From contig NZVW01000039.1 of the NCBI GenBank assembly GCA_002697475.1, positions 1-8,889 of the forward strand: a DNA stretch of 8,889 nt, in the 5' to 3' direction. Shown one piece after another: positions 1-7,217 of the stretch (positions are counted from its first letter, which is position 1; every line of letters starts with the position of its first letter). Position numbers and translations under genes: made by a program. This DNA is from Aquimarina sp. GTDB lineage: Bacteria; Bacteroidota; Bacteroidia; Flavobacteriales; Flavobacteriaceae. The notes under the pieces are model-generated. The model was not told the DNA's origin, ran no database searches, and saw only the letters and a program-made list of their open reading frames with translations.

Positions 1-41
1 GATATTTCTTTTTTTGAAGTTTCTTTTATTAAATCTGCCAT
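1..41 (-). CDS. 5' end of a possible gene running off the left edge
   Basis: An ATG at 41-39 opens a frame that stays open to the window edge, giving only 13 full codons (MADLIKETSKKEI). It begins 33 bp after the four-helix membrane protein gene ends, on the same strand, which fits a third gene in that small cluster. No clear ribosome binding site is visible, which is common in Bacteroidota. The piece is too short to assign a family. Its bases 11-28 repeat exactly inside the 3' end of the integrase gene, so it could instead be a duplicated scrap. Whether this is a real gene is uncertain. Confidence 0.35.
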   Translation of the reverse strand, partial: MADLIKETSKKEI

Positions 42-74
42 TTAATTTTAAGCGAATTTTACACCCCGTTTTAA

Positions 75-497
75 TTATACTCTTATATTTTTAAACTTCC
101 ATTTTTTTAAACCTCCAAATAAAAACAGTAACCCTATGCCTAAAGCAACAATAGAATAAATTGTTTCTAAACTGGATACAGCTTTTTGTTGAGGAATACC
201 AAACAATAATTCTCCAGCACCGCGAATGATATACACTCCTGAAATTATAAATATTCCATATTTTAAATTTGGGAGTTTTTTAATTTTTCCATCTGCGGAA
301 AGGCCATAAAGTCCAAAAATGAAAAAGACAATAGCAACAAAAATCGTCAATAGGTAAGGTAATGAGAAATGTATTTGAGAAAGCTTAACCATTTCTTCTC
401 CTATCCCTGTTATCTCAAACATTTTTTCTGCCCAAAATAGACCGATAATGTGAGCAAATGCTATTATTATATTTATATATCCACCAAGTCTTAACAT
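75..497 (-). CDS. small four-helix membrane protein of unknown function
   Basis: This 140-residue protein is almost entirely hydrophobic. Four membrane segments are visible at about residues 6-22, 46-66, 80-100 and 112-130. They are separated by short polar loops, and the C-terminal tail is lysine-rich. Charged or polar residues near the helices (His16, Arg92, Glu96) could be functional, but I recognise no catalytic motif. Size and topology are like DoxX-type and similar small inner-membrane proteins, but I cannot place it in a named family. The ATG start is 15 bp after the stop of the SRPBCC gene on the same strand, so the two are probably cotranscribed. It should lie in the cytoplasmic membrane. 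That it is a gene is fairly sure; its role is unknown. Confidence 0.75.
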   Translation of the reverse strand: MLRLGGYINIIIAFAHIIGLFWAEKMFEITGIGEEMVKLSQIHFSLPYLLTIFVAIVFFIFGLYGLSADGKIKKLPNLKYGIFIISGVYIIRGAGELLFGIPQQKAVSSLETIYSIVALGIGLLFLFGGLKKWKFKNIRV

Positions 498-512
498 AAC
501 AATCCTACTTTA

Positions 513-1004
513 CTACTGTTCTACTAATTCTTTAAGTTCTCTATTCATTTTCTTAAAAATTTCTAATTCTTTAAAAATCTTTTTTCTAAACAGAGAGGCA
601 ATAATTCCTTTTAATTCCCATTTTTGAATAAAAACAACATTCTGTTTGTCTACCTCTTCAATTATAAAACTATGTGTTGCCTTAAAAAAACAATTCAGCA
701 TAACAACTTGAGTAGCAGAAAATGATTTAAAATCATTTTTACTAACTGCCTTAGCTTTAAAATTTGAACTTTTGCCATTTGGTTGTGTAATTGTTACTTT
801 GAATTTATTCCCCATAATTAAGTTATTGTTACTTTCCATTTTTAAAACAGAATTCCAACTAGGATAATTTTCAAAATCTGTTATCACCTCCCAGGCTTTT
901 TCTTTTGAAGCTTTTACAGCTATTTCAATTTTATATTCTTTCATTTTTTGAGCATTAACATTAATAAAGAAGGCACTAGCAAATAGGACTAATAAAACTT
1001 TCAT
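513..1004 (-). CDS. exported SRPBCC (START/polyketide cyclase-like) fold protein
   Basis: The 163-residue product starts with a plausible signal peptide: Lys2, a hydrophobic core at 3-14 and a cleavage site after about NVNA at residue 18. The rest reads as a single SRPBCC domain. A beta strand at 22-31 leads to the family hallmark W-x-V-I-x-D-F-x-x-Y-P-x-W-N at residues 38-51. A C-terminal amphipathic helix rich in Lys and Glu lies at about 140-161. SRPBCC domains form a deep hydrophobic pocket that binds lipids or other apolar ligands; the ligand here cannot be told. Most family members are cytosolic, so the leader is notable. Met21 is an alternative start that would remove the leader and leave an intact domain, so export is likely but not certain. 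The gene is followed after 15 bp by the four-helix membrane protein. I saw no TAnnTTTG promoter just upstream. Confidence 0.8.
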   Translation of the reverse strand: MKVLLVLFASAFFINVNAQKMKEYKIEIAVKASKEKAWEVITDFENYPSWNSVLKMESNNNLIMGNKFKVTITQPNGKSSNFKAKAVSKNDFKSFSATQVVMLNCFFKATHSFIIEEVDKQNVVFIQKWELKGIIASLFRKKIFKELEIFKKMNRELKELVEQ

Positions 1005-1125
1005 AATAAATATTTTGTAATTTGGTTAACTTTATCTAATTTTTGATTTACTTCTTTTTAAGAAACATCCTTACACTATCATTTTATTACTTAAAAAAAC
1101 CCATAAATATTATTAGTCCTCTGCT
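1005..1125. other. AT-rich spacer with no recognised element
   Basis: About 120 bp lie between the broken gene and the SRPBCC start. I saw no hairpin terminator and no TAnnTTTG element facing the SRPBCC gene. The start of the SRPBCC cluster's transcript is therefore unexplained. Confidence 0.4.
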
Positions 1126-1496
1126 TTATATTTTTTCAATTAACTCATTTATTCTTTCTTCAGGGTAAATCGCGAACCAAAAAATTAAACCTTCATATTT
1201 TGATATTAACCAATTGCATCCATTGAAGCATTTTGAGACTCTTCCTTTCTAAATGCTTCTTCTAAAATGGATTTTAGCTTTTTGTATATTTCCCTAACTT
1301 CTTTTTTGAATTTAGGATAGAAAAACCTAAATAGATTTAACAAATCACCTAATGTATTTCAATACACTCAAACCCCATTTTATTTATTTCCTCAATTAAA
1401 AAGTTATTCATGATTGAATAATAAATTGATATTTGTTTTTTCATAGCCACTTTTCTTAAATCTTTCATTGAACCTCGTGTAAATTCGCAAAAGACA
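1126..1496 (-). pseudogene. broken gene, probable C-terminal part of a TetR-type regulator
   Basis: The stretch between the barrel gene and the SRPBCC gene holds no intact frame, but protein-like sequence continues through three frames in order. The first is open from about 1496 (ATG at 1468) to a TAG at 1351-1349 and includes SMKDLRKVAMKK. The second continues as LGDLLNLFRFFYPKFKKE and then a helix rich in Lys and Glu, to a TAA at 1208-1206. The third continues as WLISKYEGLIFWFAIYPEER and ends ELIEKI with a TAA at 1128-1126. Each switch fits a one-base loss. The last two parts look like the end of a TetR ligand domain: a helical dimer region, a final hydrophobic helix, then a P-E turn and a short amphipathic helix. 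This resembles the tail of the intact regulator at 6592-7194. No helix-turn-helix part is present, so the N terminus is also gone. The family call is tentative; the decay is clear. Confidence 0.55.
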
Positions 1497-1508
1497 GGTA
1501 ATTAAATT

Positions 1509-2684
1509 CTAAAAACTATATCTAAACCTCAAGTAAACACTGTTTCCTAAATTAGAAAACTGTTCTTCTTGTTTACCATAATATAACTGACCTGTGACAT
1601 CAAAGTCCCAGTTTTGTGATATGCTATAGGTAAATTGTGGCATAAAAAAAACCATATCAATATCAGCAGCATATATAGAAGCTATTGAACCTGCTATTGC
1701 TGGTGTAAATGTTTTAGAAGCTTGACCAAAAAAGGACCATTTATTTGGCATCAGGTGTTTTACGTCAATAGATTCACTGTATAATTGAGAAGTATCATAA
1801 GCATTTGTGTTACTTATACCATCACTATTATATAATGTAGAAACATTTAAGGAAATATCATTTTTGAAATAATAATCAAACGAAATGGAACCTACAAAAG
1901 CATTGTCTTCGATGGAATTGCCATAGGGCATAAAATAACTTAATTCTCCTTTGAAACCCATATCTTTTATAACACCTTCCCAGCCTAACCCCAAGGTGTA
2001 ATTTTCCAAATATTTGGCGACTATCATTTGAAAATCATATTGAAATTTGTTGAAATTATACTTTATAGCCACTGTATTATTTTTCCATTCATCTGTATAA
2101 TTAATAGCAATTTCTAAACTGGAATTTCCAGAAGTGAAATATTTTGCTCTTAAGGCATCTGTCCCTGGTCGCTCTTCGTAATCAAAATCAAAAAAGCTGT
2201 AAGCATTAAAAAGGTCATTTGGATTCCAAACCAAATTCTTACCCCAATTTATACGCTGACGACCTAAAACCAACTGCCATTTGTTTGAATGATAAACTAC
2301 ATACAACCGGTCAATATTTGAAAGCATAATAAGTGCTGGCCGATTTATCAATAAAGCAGTCATATCTATATCTTGGTTTGAATTTTCAACCATTGACGCA
2401 TAGTCTGGAATTGATTTGACTGAAGTGCCCCAAAATATCCTATTACGTAATTCGATTGCTAGCGTAAGATTATCATTGGCATACATCTTAAAGTTCAATC
2501 TATTATGAATTAGATTGTCATTTCCTATACTATCCAAGGAAGTAAAACTGGAGGTGTTTAAATACTTTAAATAACCCGAAAAGTCTAAATGTTCTGAAGC
2601 CCAATTTTGCTTTTCCTGTGCCGTCATATTGATTATTGATGCAATAACCAAAATATAGGATACTATGTGCTTTTTCAACCTCAA
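1509..2684 (-). CDS. outer-membrane beta-barrel protein, last gene of the Lol-like export operon
   Basis: This 391-residue protein has a signal peptide (Lys4-Lys5, hydrophobic core 7-20, probable cleavage after TAQ at 21-23). After it come many alternating-hydrophobicity strands rich in Tyr, Asn and Phe. It ends in R-Y-S-F with a terminal Phe, the usual signal for barrel insertion by BamA. A conserved-looking block at 141-160 (GRQRINWG, then WNPNDLFN) resembles the G-R-Q-x-x-x-W-G turn of DUF1302-like and porin-like barrels; that family link is from memory. The start is a TTG that overlaps the stop of the ATPase gene by 4 bp (TTGA). No ATG occurs before residue 20, inside the signal peptide, so the TTG is the sensible start and translation is probably coupled. 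In this operon it could be the outer-membrane exit or acceptor for the transported substrate, in the position LolB holds in the classic pathway. No terminator is evident after it. Confidence 0.82.
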   Translation of the reverse strand: MRLKKHIVSYILVIASIINMTAQEKQNWASEHLDFSGYLKYLNTSSFTSLDSIGNDNLIHNRLNFKMYANDNLTLAIELRNRIFWGTSVKSIPDYASMVENSNQDIDMTALLINRPALIMLSNIDRLYVVYHSNKWQLVLGRQRINWGKNLVWNPNDLFNAYSFFDFDYEERPGTDALRAKYFTSGNSSLEIAINYTDEWKNNTVAIKYNFNKFQYDFQMIVAKYLENYTLGLGWEGVIKDMGFKGELSYFMPYGNSIEDNAFVGSISFDYYFKNDISLNVSTLYNSDGISNTNAYDTSQLYSESIDVKHLMPNKWSFFGQASKTFTPAIAGSIASIYAADIDMVFFMPQFTYSISQNWDFDVTGQLYYGKQEEQFSNLGNSVYLRFRYSF

Positions 2685-3373
2685 CTTAATTTCGTGGTAT
2701 CATTAATTATTTTACCATCTTCCAAAGTGATTATACGATGCGCCCTATCTATGACCCGTTGATCATGTGTTGAAAAAACAAATGTTATTCCTTCCTTTTC
2801 ATTGAGTTGCTCCATAATGTCAAGAAGATCTGATGTGGATTTTGAATCTAGATTAGCAGTAGGTTCGTCCGCTAATACAAATTTAGGCTTTGAAGCCAAT
2901 GCTCTGGCTACGGCAATTCGCTGTTGTTGACCGCCACTCATTTCATTGGGACGTTTTGATGCTTGACTTTCCAATCCAACCGATTTGAGCAAAGATTCAA
3001 CTCTATTATCAATTTCTTCTTTCGATTTATGCTGCAAAAGCATAATGAAACCTACATTTTCCTTAGCGTTAAGGACTGGGATTAAATTATAAGCCTGAAA
3101 CACAAAACCAATATTTTGTAATCTGAAATTGATAAGTTCGTTTTCCTTCATTCCAATGATATCTGTTTTATCGACAAGCACTTCTCCTGAATTAGGCTTG
3201 TCAAGGCCACCAATAATATTGAGCATGGTACTTTTTCCGGACCCCGAAGGACCAACAATAGCAGTGAACTCTCCCTTTTCTACAGCCAAGGATACTCCCT
3301 TAAGAGCCCTTACTTCATTGCCTTTACCCTCATTATAAACTTTTGTTAGGTTTTCTGTTTTTATAACATTCAT
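2681..3373 (-). CDS. LolD/MacB-type ABC transporter ATPase
   Basis: At 230 residues the protein has the length of LolD (about 230). All ATPase motifs are present: Walker A GPSGSGKS at 41-48, Q-loop Gln93 in FVFQAYNL, signature MSGGQQQR at 145-152, Walker B FVLADEP with catalytic Glu170, the D-loop at 174-177 and switch His203. The sequence belongs to the LolD/MacB/FtsE group, whose members drive FtsX-type permeases by mechanotransmission and do not pull substrate through a membrane channel. It should sit on the inner face of the cytoplasmic membrane and power the two permeases encoded just upstream. The ATG start is 23 bp after the nearer permease gene. Its TGA overlaps the TTG start of the barrel protein gene. 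The enzyme class is certain; the substrate is not. I give no symbol because Bacteroidota usually carry a housekeeping lolD elsewhere. Confidence 0.95.
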   Translation of the reverse strand: MNVIKTENLTKVYNEGKGNEVRALKGVSLAVEKGEFTAIVGPSGSGKSTMLNIIGGLDKPNSGEVLVDKTDIIGMKENELINFRLQNIGFVFQAYNLIPVLNAKENVGFIMLLQHKSKEEIDNRVESLLKSVGLESQASKRPNEMSGGQQQRIAVARALASKPKFVLADEPTANLDSKSTSDLLDIMEQLNEKEGITFVFSTHDQRVIDRAHRIITLEDGKIINDTTKLS

Positions 3374-3396
3374 TTTTGTTGAGTTTTAAATTTTTA

Positions 3397-4608
3397 TCAA
3401 ATAGCTTTCACGGCTTCTGCTGGATTTAATTTTAAAGCTCTTCTTGCTGGTATAATGGCTGCAATCAAAGCTACAGAAAGTGTCATTAGTGTAATATCTA
3501 CATACATGGCAAATGGCAGTTTGGTAAATACTCTTGCACCCATACCTAAACTTTCCAGTCCTTTGGCCACAGCCGATAAATTGATGCCATTCCTACCAAA
3601 ATATTCAATCGTCCATATTGACAACAATACACCTAGAAGCGCCGCTATAAAAGCCAAGAAAAGTGTTTCCAAAATAATCATGGTAAAGACTTTTCGTTTA
3701 TCCATACCAACAGATAGCAACATCCCTATTTCTCGTTTTCGTTCCAGAACCGCCATGAGCATAGTATTAACAATGCCAAAAGCCAAGGCTAATAAGATAA
3801 TCCCCATAAAAATGTAAATAAAGTTGCTCATGGCTTCTTGGGCATAGCCCAATTCTGGTGAAAGTTGATCCCAACTTTCAACGGAATTGTTTGTTTTGAT
3901 TTGGTTCTCTACAGTTTCAGTTTCAGTAATGTTATCACACAAGATGGCTATTTCATGGTATTTGCCACTTAAACTAACTAGTGGAGCTAAATCATCATAC
4001 TTCACAAATACATTTTCCTCATCAAACGAACTGTTTATGGTTTTAAAAATTCCTTCAACCCTAAAACCAGTTGAAACGGTATTATTATTGGAATCTTGAA
4101 AGTTGAGTACCACCTTGGAATTGACTTTAACACCTAATTTATTGGCTAGTTTTTCCCCAATGATAATTGGATTTCTTTTTAGTTTGTACAAATAGGTTCC
4201 TTGCACCAGTTTTTCTGAAATATCTGTGACATTTTTTTCTTTATCAGGGAATATTCCCATAATCTTCACACCATAATTACCATGAGCTGTAGATGCCATT
4301 CCTTGTAATACCAACCGTTTCGTATAAGCCGTTACATGACTCATGGTGTCTATTTCTTTTAAAAGAGTATTACTTCCTATGATAGTATCTTTTTTATCAA
4401 AATTTTCCTGAAAACCAGCATTGTGAATTTGGATGTGGGACAAATTTGTATTTATAAAACTACTCAAACGCTGATCGTTCATACCGGAGACCATGGCCAT
4501 GATAAACAACCCAGACCAGATGCCTAAAACTACCGAAGCAATGACAATACTGCTTCGTAGTTTATTACGCCAAACGTTTCTCCAAGCAATCATTAATAAT
4601 GTTTTCAT
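3397..4608 (-). CDS. FtsX/LolE-type ABC permease (second permease of the operon)
   Basis: This 403-residue protein has the layout of LolC, LolE and MacB permeases. A short cytoplasmic helix (IAWRNVWRNKLRS, 8-20) precedes TM1 at about 20-42. A periplasmic domain of some 215 residues follows, then three C-terminal membrane helices at about 262-287, 308-332 and 368-390. The coupling segment after TM2 carries the typical L-E-R-K-R-E-I-G-M-L motif, followed by a glycine-rich turn. The protein ends with the family pattern P-A-R-R-A-L-x-L-N-P-A-E-A-V. It is homologous to the other permease, and the two probably form a heterodimer with two ATPase copies, as LolC and LolE do. Permeases of this type extract substrate from the outer leaflet of the inner membrane or expel it from the periplasm. 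It lies 17 bp after the first permease gene and 23 bp before the ATPase gene. Confidence 0.93.
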   Translation of the reverse strand: MKTLLMIAWRNVWRNKLRSSIVIASVVLGIWSGLFIMAMVSGMNDQRLSSFINTNLSHIQIHNAGFQENFDKKDTIIGSNTLLKEIDTMSHVTAYTKRLVLQGMASTAHGNYGVKIMGIFPDKEKNVTDISEKLVQGTYLYKLKRNPIIIGEKLANKLGVKVNSKVVLNFQDSNNNTVSTGFRVEGIFKTINSSFDEENVFVKYDDLAPLVSLSGKYHEIAILCDNITETETVENQIKTNNSVESWDQLSPELGYAQEAMSNFIYIFMGIILLALAFGIVNTMLMAVLERKREIGMLLSVGMDKRKVFTMIILETLFLAFIAALLGVLLSIWTIEYFGRNGINLSAVAKGLESLGMGARVFTKLPFAMYVDITLMTLSVALIAAIIPARRALKLNPAEAVKAI

Positions 4609-4625
4609 TTTGTTACTTTAAAAAG

Positions 4626-5837
4626 TTAACCTCTCATAGCATGCAGAGGATTCAGTTTTTTAATAATTAAGATAGGATATAGAGATACCAACAAGGCTAT
4701 TATGAAAATTAGTGAAGCATGCACCAAGGGCAGGTCAGGTTGTATGTAAAATGGAATTTCTGCAGTAAACCCGAAGTTCTCCATCATTTCGGCTTGTGTA
4801 CCAGGTAGTACCAAAGGGTCGTAGTGTTTCCACAACATGATTGGATACGCAAGAAGAACACCCATAATTACTCCCAACAATGATAGTATAATGGTTTCTA
4901 TAAACACCATAAACATTAACTTGCCTTTTTTCATCCCAATAGAGACGAGCACACCAAATTCATATTTTCTTTCTTGTGTCATCATTAGTACGGTGCCAAA
5001 AATTCCAAAGATGAGAATCATGTACAGGATAGCTATCATCAACAATCCACCAACACTATCTGCTAAAATGGTTTGTTGCAATTCAGGCATCATTTGTTGC
5101 CAGTTCATTACTTCATAGTTACTGTCCAACTTGCTTGAGATTGCTTTTTGCAACGACTTAAGTTGGACATTGTCATTTTTATCTACCACAAGACTTGTAA
5201 CAATGCCAGATGCACTAAAAAGATTTTGGGCATCTTCCAAGGACATCATAGCCGTAACTTTATTCAAGGCAGGGTTTTTCAAGTCTATAATTCCAGAAAT
5301 ATGAAATTTATCAGCAGCCAACATTCCATGGTATCCCTGTCCTACAAAAACCAAAGTATCATTGGTTTCTACTTTAAAATAAGAGGCTACTCCTTTTCCT
5401 ATAATAATATCCTTTGGGTTTTGAGGAAGGAAACCTGTTATCAATTTTGAATTTATATCCTGTAATTTTTGTTCCTTCTTAAAATCAACCCCATTGAGAC
5501 TAATTACTTTAGTAAGGTCGCCAAAGGACAATAAACCATAATTTTCCAATCTTGGTAAAATCGTTTCAACACCTTCTGTGTTTGACAATTGATTAATTAA
5601 GTTACTAGTTACAATTATTGAATTATCTATTGATCGATTATCCCAATATCCTTTATGATGTAGCTGTATATATCCTGTATATGAACCTACCACATTGTCT
5701 ATCATACCCTTATAAGTACCCAACTGCATAGAACGCATGATTAAGGAAAGGAATATTGCTATGAGTATAGAGGCTACAGTAATTAGACTCCTTTTTTTAT
5801 TACGCCAAATGTTTCTCCAGGCAATTTTTAGAATCAT
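4626..5837 (-). CDS. FtsX/LolE-type ABC permease (first permease of the operon)
   Basis: Also 403 residues, this protein has the same plan as its partner: an amphipathic start (IAWRNIWRNKKRS), TM1 at about 17-37, a periplasmic domain of roughly 220 residues, then three C-terminal helices at about 260-285, 308-332 and 372-394. The coupling motif is more divergent (Q-E-R-K-Y-E-F-G-V-L), and the end reads K-K-L-N-P-L-H-A-M. Two unequal permease copies are a feature of LolC/LolE heterodimers, where one subunit recruits the periplasmic carrier and the other binds the lipoprotein. Which subunit plays which part here cannot be read from the sequence. The insert between TM3 and TM4 (about 333-371) is longer and more polar than in MacB, as in its partner. 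The gene starts 17 bp after the LolA-like gene. Family membership is secure; the transported molecule is unknown. Confidence 0.93.
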   Translation of the reverse strand: MILKIAWRNIWRNKKRSLITVASILIAIFLSLIMRSMQLGTYKGMIDNVVGSYTGYIQLHHKGYWDNRSIDNSIIVTSNLINQLSNTEGVETILPRLENYGLLSFGDLTKVISLNGVDFKKEQKLQDINSKLITGFLPQNPKDIIIGKGVASYFKVETNDTLVFVGQGYHGMLAADKFHISGIIDLKNPALNKVTAMMSLEDAQNLFSASGIVTSLVVDKNDNVQLKSLQKAISSKLDSNYEVMNWQQMMPELQQTILADSVGGLLMIAILYMILIFGIFGTVLMMTQERKYEFGVLVSIGMKKGKLMFMVFIETIILSLLGVIMGVLLAYPIMLWKHYDPLVLPGTQAEMMENFGFTAEIPFYIQPDLPLVHASLIFIIALLVSLYPILIIKKLNPLHAMRG

Positions 5838-5854
5838 TGTTTACTAATTAATAA

Positions 5855-6595
5855 TTAATGGATGCGTTTCATGTAATTGGTGGTAAAGTATTCATCAGGT
5901 ATATCGATACCAAACTTCCACTGACTATAACTAATTACCGTAGATTGTCCCGGTTTATCGACCGGCACAACAGTTAGTTTTGAAGGAAGTAACTTGCTAT
6001 CAAATGTTTTTACGTCCGATCCTATCATTTGGTTGACCAAAAACATATCTTCATCATAAAAATCTGTCTGCATCTGCATGTATTCTTTTTCATCAATCCA
6101 AATGATTATTTTTCCCCAAACAACAGCGGCATTAGGCTTTGGGGTCAACTCTATTTTCCAGCAGGTGTAACCTTCCTTTTCTTCTTCACCAATAATTTTT
6201 TTATCATAATCTGTCACCAGTGAAGATTGTTTTACCAAATCATCATTTGTTAAATCGGTGCCCATCCAATTCTGTAACATCATTGAAGGCGGAAACTTTA
6301 CTGTTCTTTCAACTGTTGGCAGGTAATTCCAAACCTCTTTTTCTCGCATGAGAAAAACAGTGCCCTTTTCTTTTGCTGGACTGGTTATTACTGAAACTGA
6401 ATAATCTGAACCTTTTGACCAATGTTTCATTTTCAATTCTTTGGACCACTTTGGTCTATTGATATTGATGGTGATCTCAGAATAGGACGATTTTCCCCTA
6501 AATTTATCATCAGCATTTTTAACAATTTCATCAGCATTTTGACTAAATGAGAAGTTAGAAACAACCATTAACAATAATAATAACTTGTATTTCAT
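5855..6595 (-). CDS. LolA-like periplasmic protein (outer membrane lipoprotein-sorting protein family)
   Basis: This 246-residue protein begins with a clear signal peptide (Lys4, hydrophobic core 5-13, cleavage near SFSQ at 16-19). No cysteine lies near the cleavage site, so it is not a lipoprotein but a soluble periplasmic protein. The mature part starts with a helix (ADEIVKNADDKFRG) and then alternating strands. This is the half-open barrel pattern of LolA and LolB, which hold acyl chains inside. The segment at 83-120 (M-R-E-K-x-V-W-N-Y-L-P, then NWMGTDLTNDDL) matches the hallmark I know from the LolA-like family often labelled outer membrane lipoprotein-sorting protein. True LolA is shorter, about 180 mature residues. 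Its ATG overlaps the TGA of the regulator gene (ATGA), so the two are translationally coupled. It is the likely carrier between the permease pair and the barrel protein. Confidence 0.88.
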   Translation of the reverse strand: MKYKLLLLLMVVSNFSFSQNADEIVKNADDKFRGKSSYSEITININRPKWSKELKMKHWSKGSDYSVSVITSPAKEKGTVFLMREKEVWNYLPTVERTVKFPPSMMLQNWMGTDLTNDDLVKQSSLVTDYDKKIIGEEEKEGYTCWKIELTPKPNAAVVWGKIIIWIDEKEYMQMQTDFYDEDMFLVNQMIGSDVKTFDSKLLPSKLTVVPVDKPGQSTVISYSQWKFGIDIPDEYFTTNYMKRIH

Positions 6596-7194
6596 GGTAA
6601 ATTTTTTTTAGAATTTATGTAACCTTTTATAATGTTTTCTTTAATCGAGTTTAAAGGATATGATTCACCAAAAATCATATATTGAATACCAATGCCATCC
6701 ATTAGCGCCCCTAGTTTGACAGCTTCATTTTCAGGATCATGGTGACCTATCATGGTAAAGAGCTCACTCAATTGTTTGGTGAGTTCTTCATATATGGATG
6801 AAATTGTTTTATGAACTGATGGTATTGACCCTACATGTATGGCCAAAGACACTATAAGACTCCAAAGTTCTTTTTTTTCTTCAAGCAACTTAAAGTATCC
6901 CTCAACTACTGCCTTGAATATTTTTTCAGGGCTTAAATCTTTTAAATCATCTTCAGACAAGTTTAATTCTGATGCTTCTTTTAAAGCAAAATCAACAGCC
7001 TCATTTAATAATCGTTCTTTATTATCAAAGTAATTGTATAATAAACCTTTTGAGATTTTTAACTTATTAGCAATATCACTAACAGATGTATTGAAATATC
7101 CTTTAGTTGCAAATAATTTCAAGGCACCTTGAAGAATTTTTTCTTTTTGTGCCTTTTTGTGTTCTTTTAATTGTTTTTCGGTTCTTGGACTCAT
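6592..7194 (-). CDS. TetR/AcrR-family transcriptional regulator
   Basis: With the ATG at 7194-7192 the protein has 200 residues, the usual TetR length. The N-terminal DNA-binding domain is clear at about 17-63: helix 1 with I-L-x-G-A-L-x-L-F-A-x-K-G-Y, then T-S-V-S-D-I-A and the recognition helix I-S-K-G-L-L-Y-N-Y-F, ending D-N-K-E-R-L-L. The remaining helices form the ligand and dimerisation domain, including a D-G-I-G-I-Q-Y-M segment near the end. The same frame is open to a TTG at 7242, but that longer form would add 16 residues unlike any TetR start and would run through the probable promoter and operator, so I reject it. The gene is first in the export operon and overlaps the LolA-like gene by 4 bp. 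An operator-like palindrome 10 bp before its ATG suggests it represses itself and the operon. The ligand is unknown, perhaps the transported compound. Confidence 0.93.
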   Translation of the reverse strand: MSPRTEKQLKEHKKAQKEKILQGALKLFATKGYFNTSVSDIANKLKISKGLLYNYFDNKERLLNEAVDFALKEASELNLSEDDLKDLSPEKIFKAVVEGYFKLLEEKKELWSLIVSLAIHVGSIPSVHKTISSIYEELTKQLSELFTMIGHHDPENEAVKLGALMDGIGIQYMIFGESYPLNSIKENIIKGYINSKKNLP

Positions 7195-7203
7195 ATTTAA
7201 AAA

Positions 7204-7217
7204 TGAACGATTGGTCA
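7204..7217. promoter_or_regulatory. probable TetR-type operator, TGAACGATTGGTCA
   Basis: The 14-bp sequence is an imperfect palindrome. Compared with its reverse complement TGACCAATCGTTCA it agrees at 10 of 14 positions, including all three outer bases on each side. Its size and T-G-A...T-C-A ends are typical of TetR-family operators. It lies 10 bp upstream of the regulator's ATG and overlaps the end of the predicted -7 element, where a bound dimer would block RNA polymerase. I saw no second copy in the window. Confidence 0.6.

Noticed and set aside
1349..1468. A free-standing 39-codon small protein gene
   Set aside because: The frame is open upstream of the ATG, and protein-like sequence continues in the next frame after its stop, so it is better read as part of the broken gene.
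3455..3817. Plus-strand open frame of 120 codons opposite the second permease
   Set aside because: It lies antisense within a well-supported permease gene and its product has no recognisable domain. The same applies to open frames at 3129-3338, 3887-4099, 4837-5118, 5148-5450, 6029-6223 and 6839-7033.
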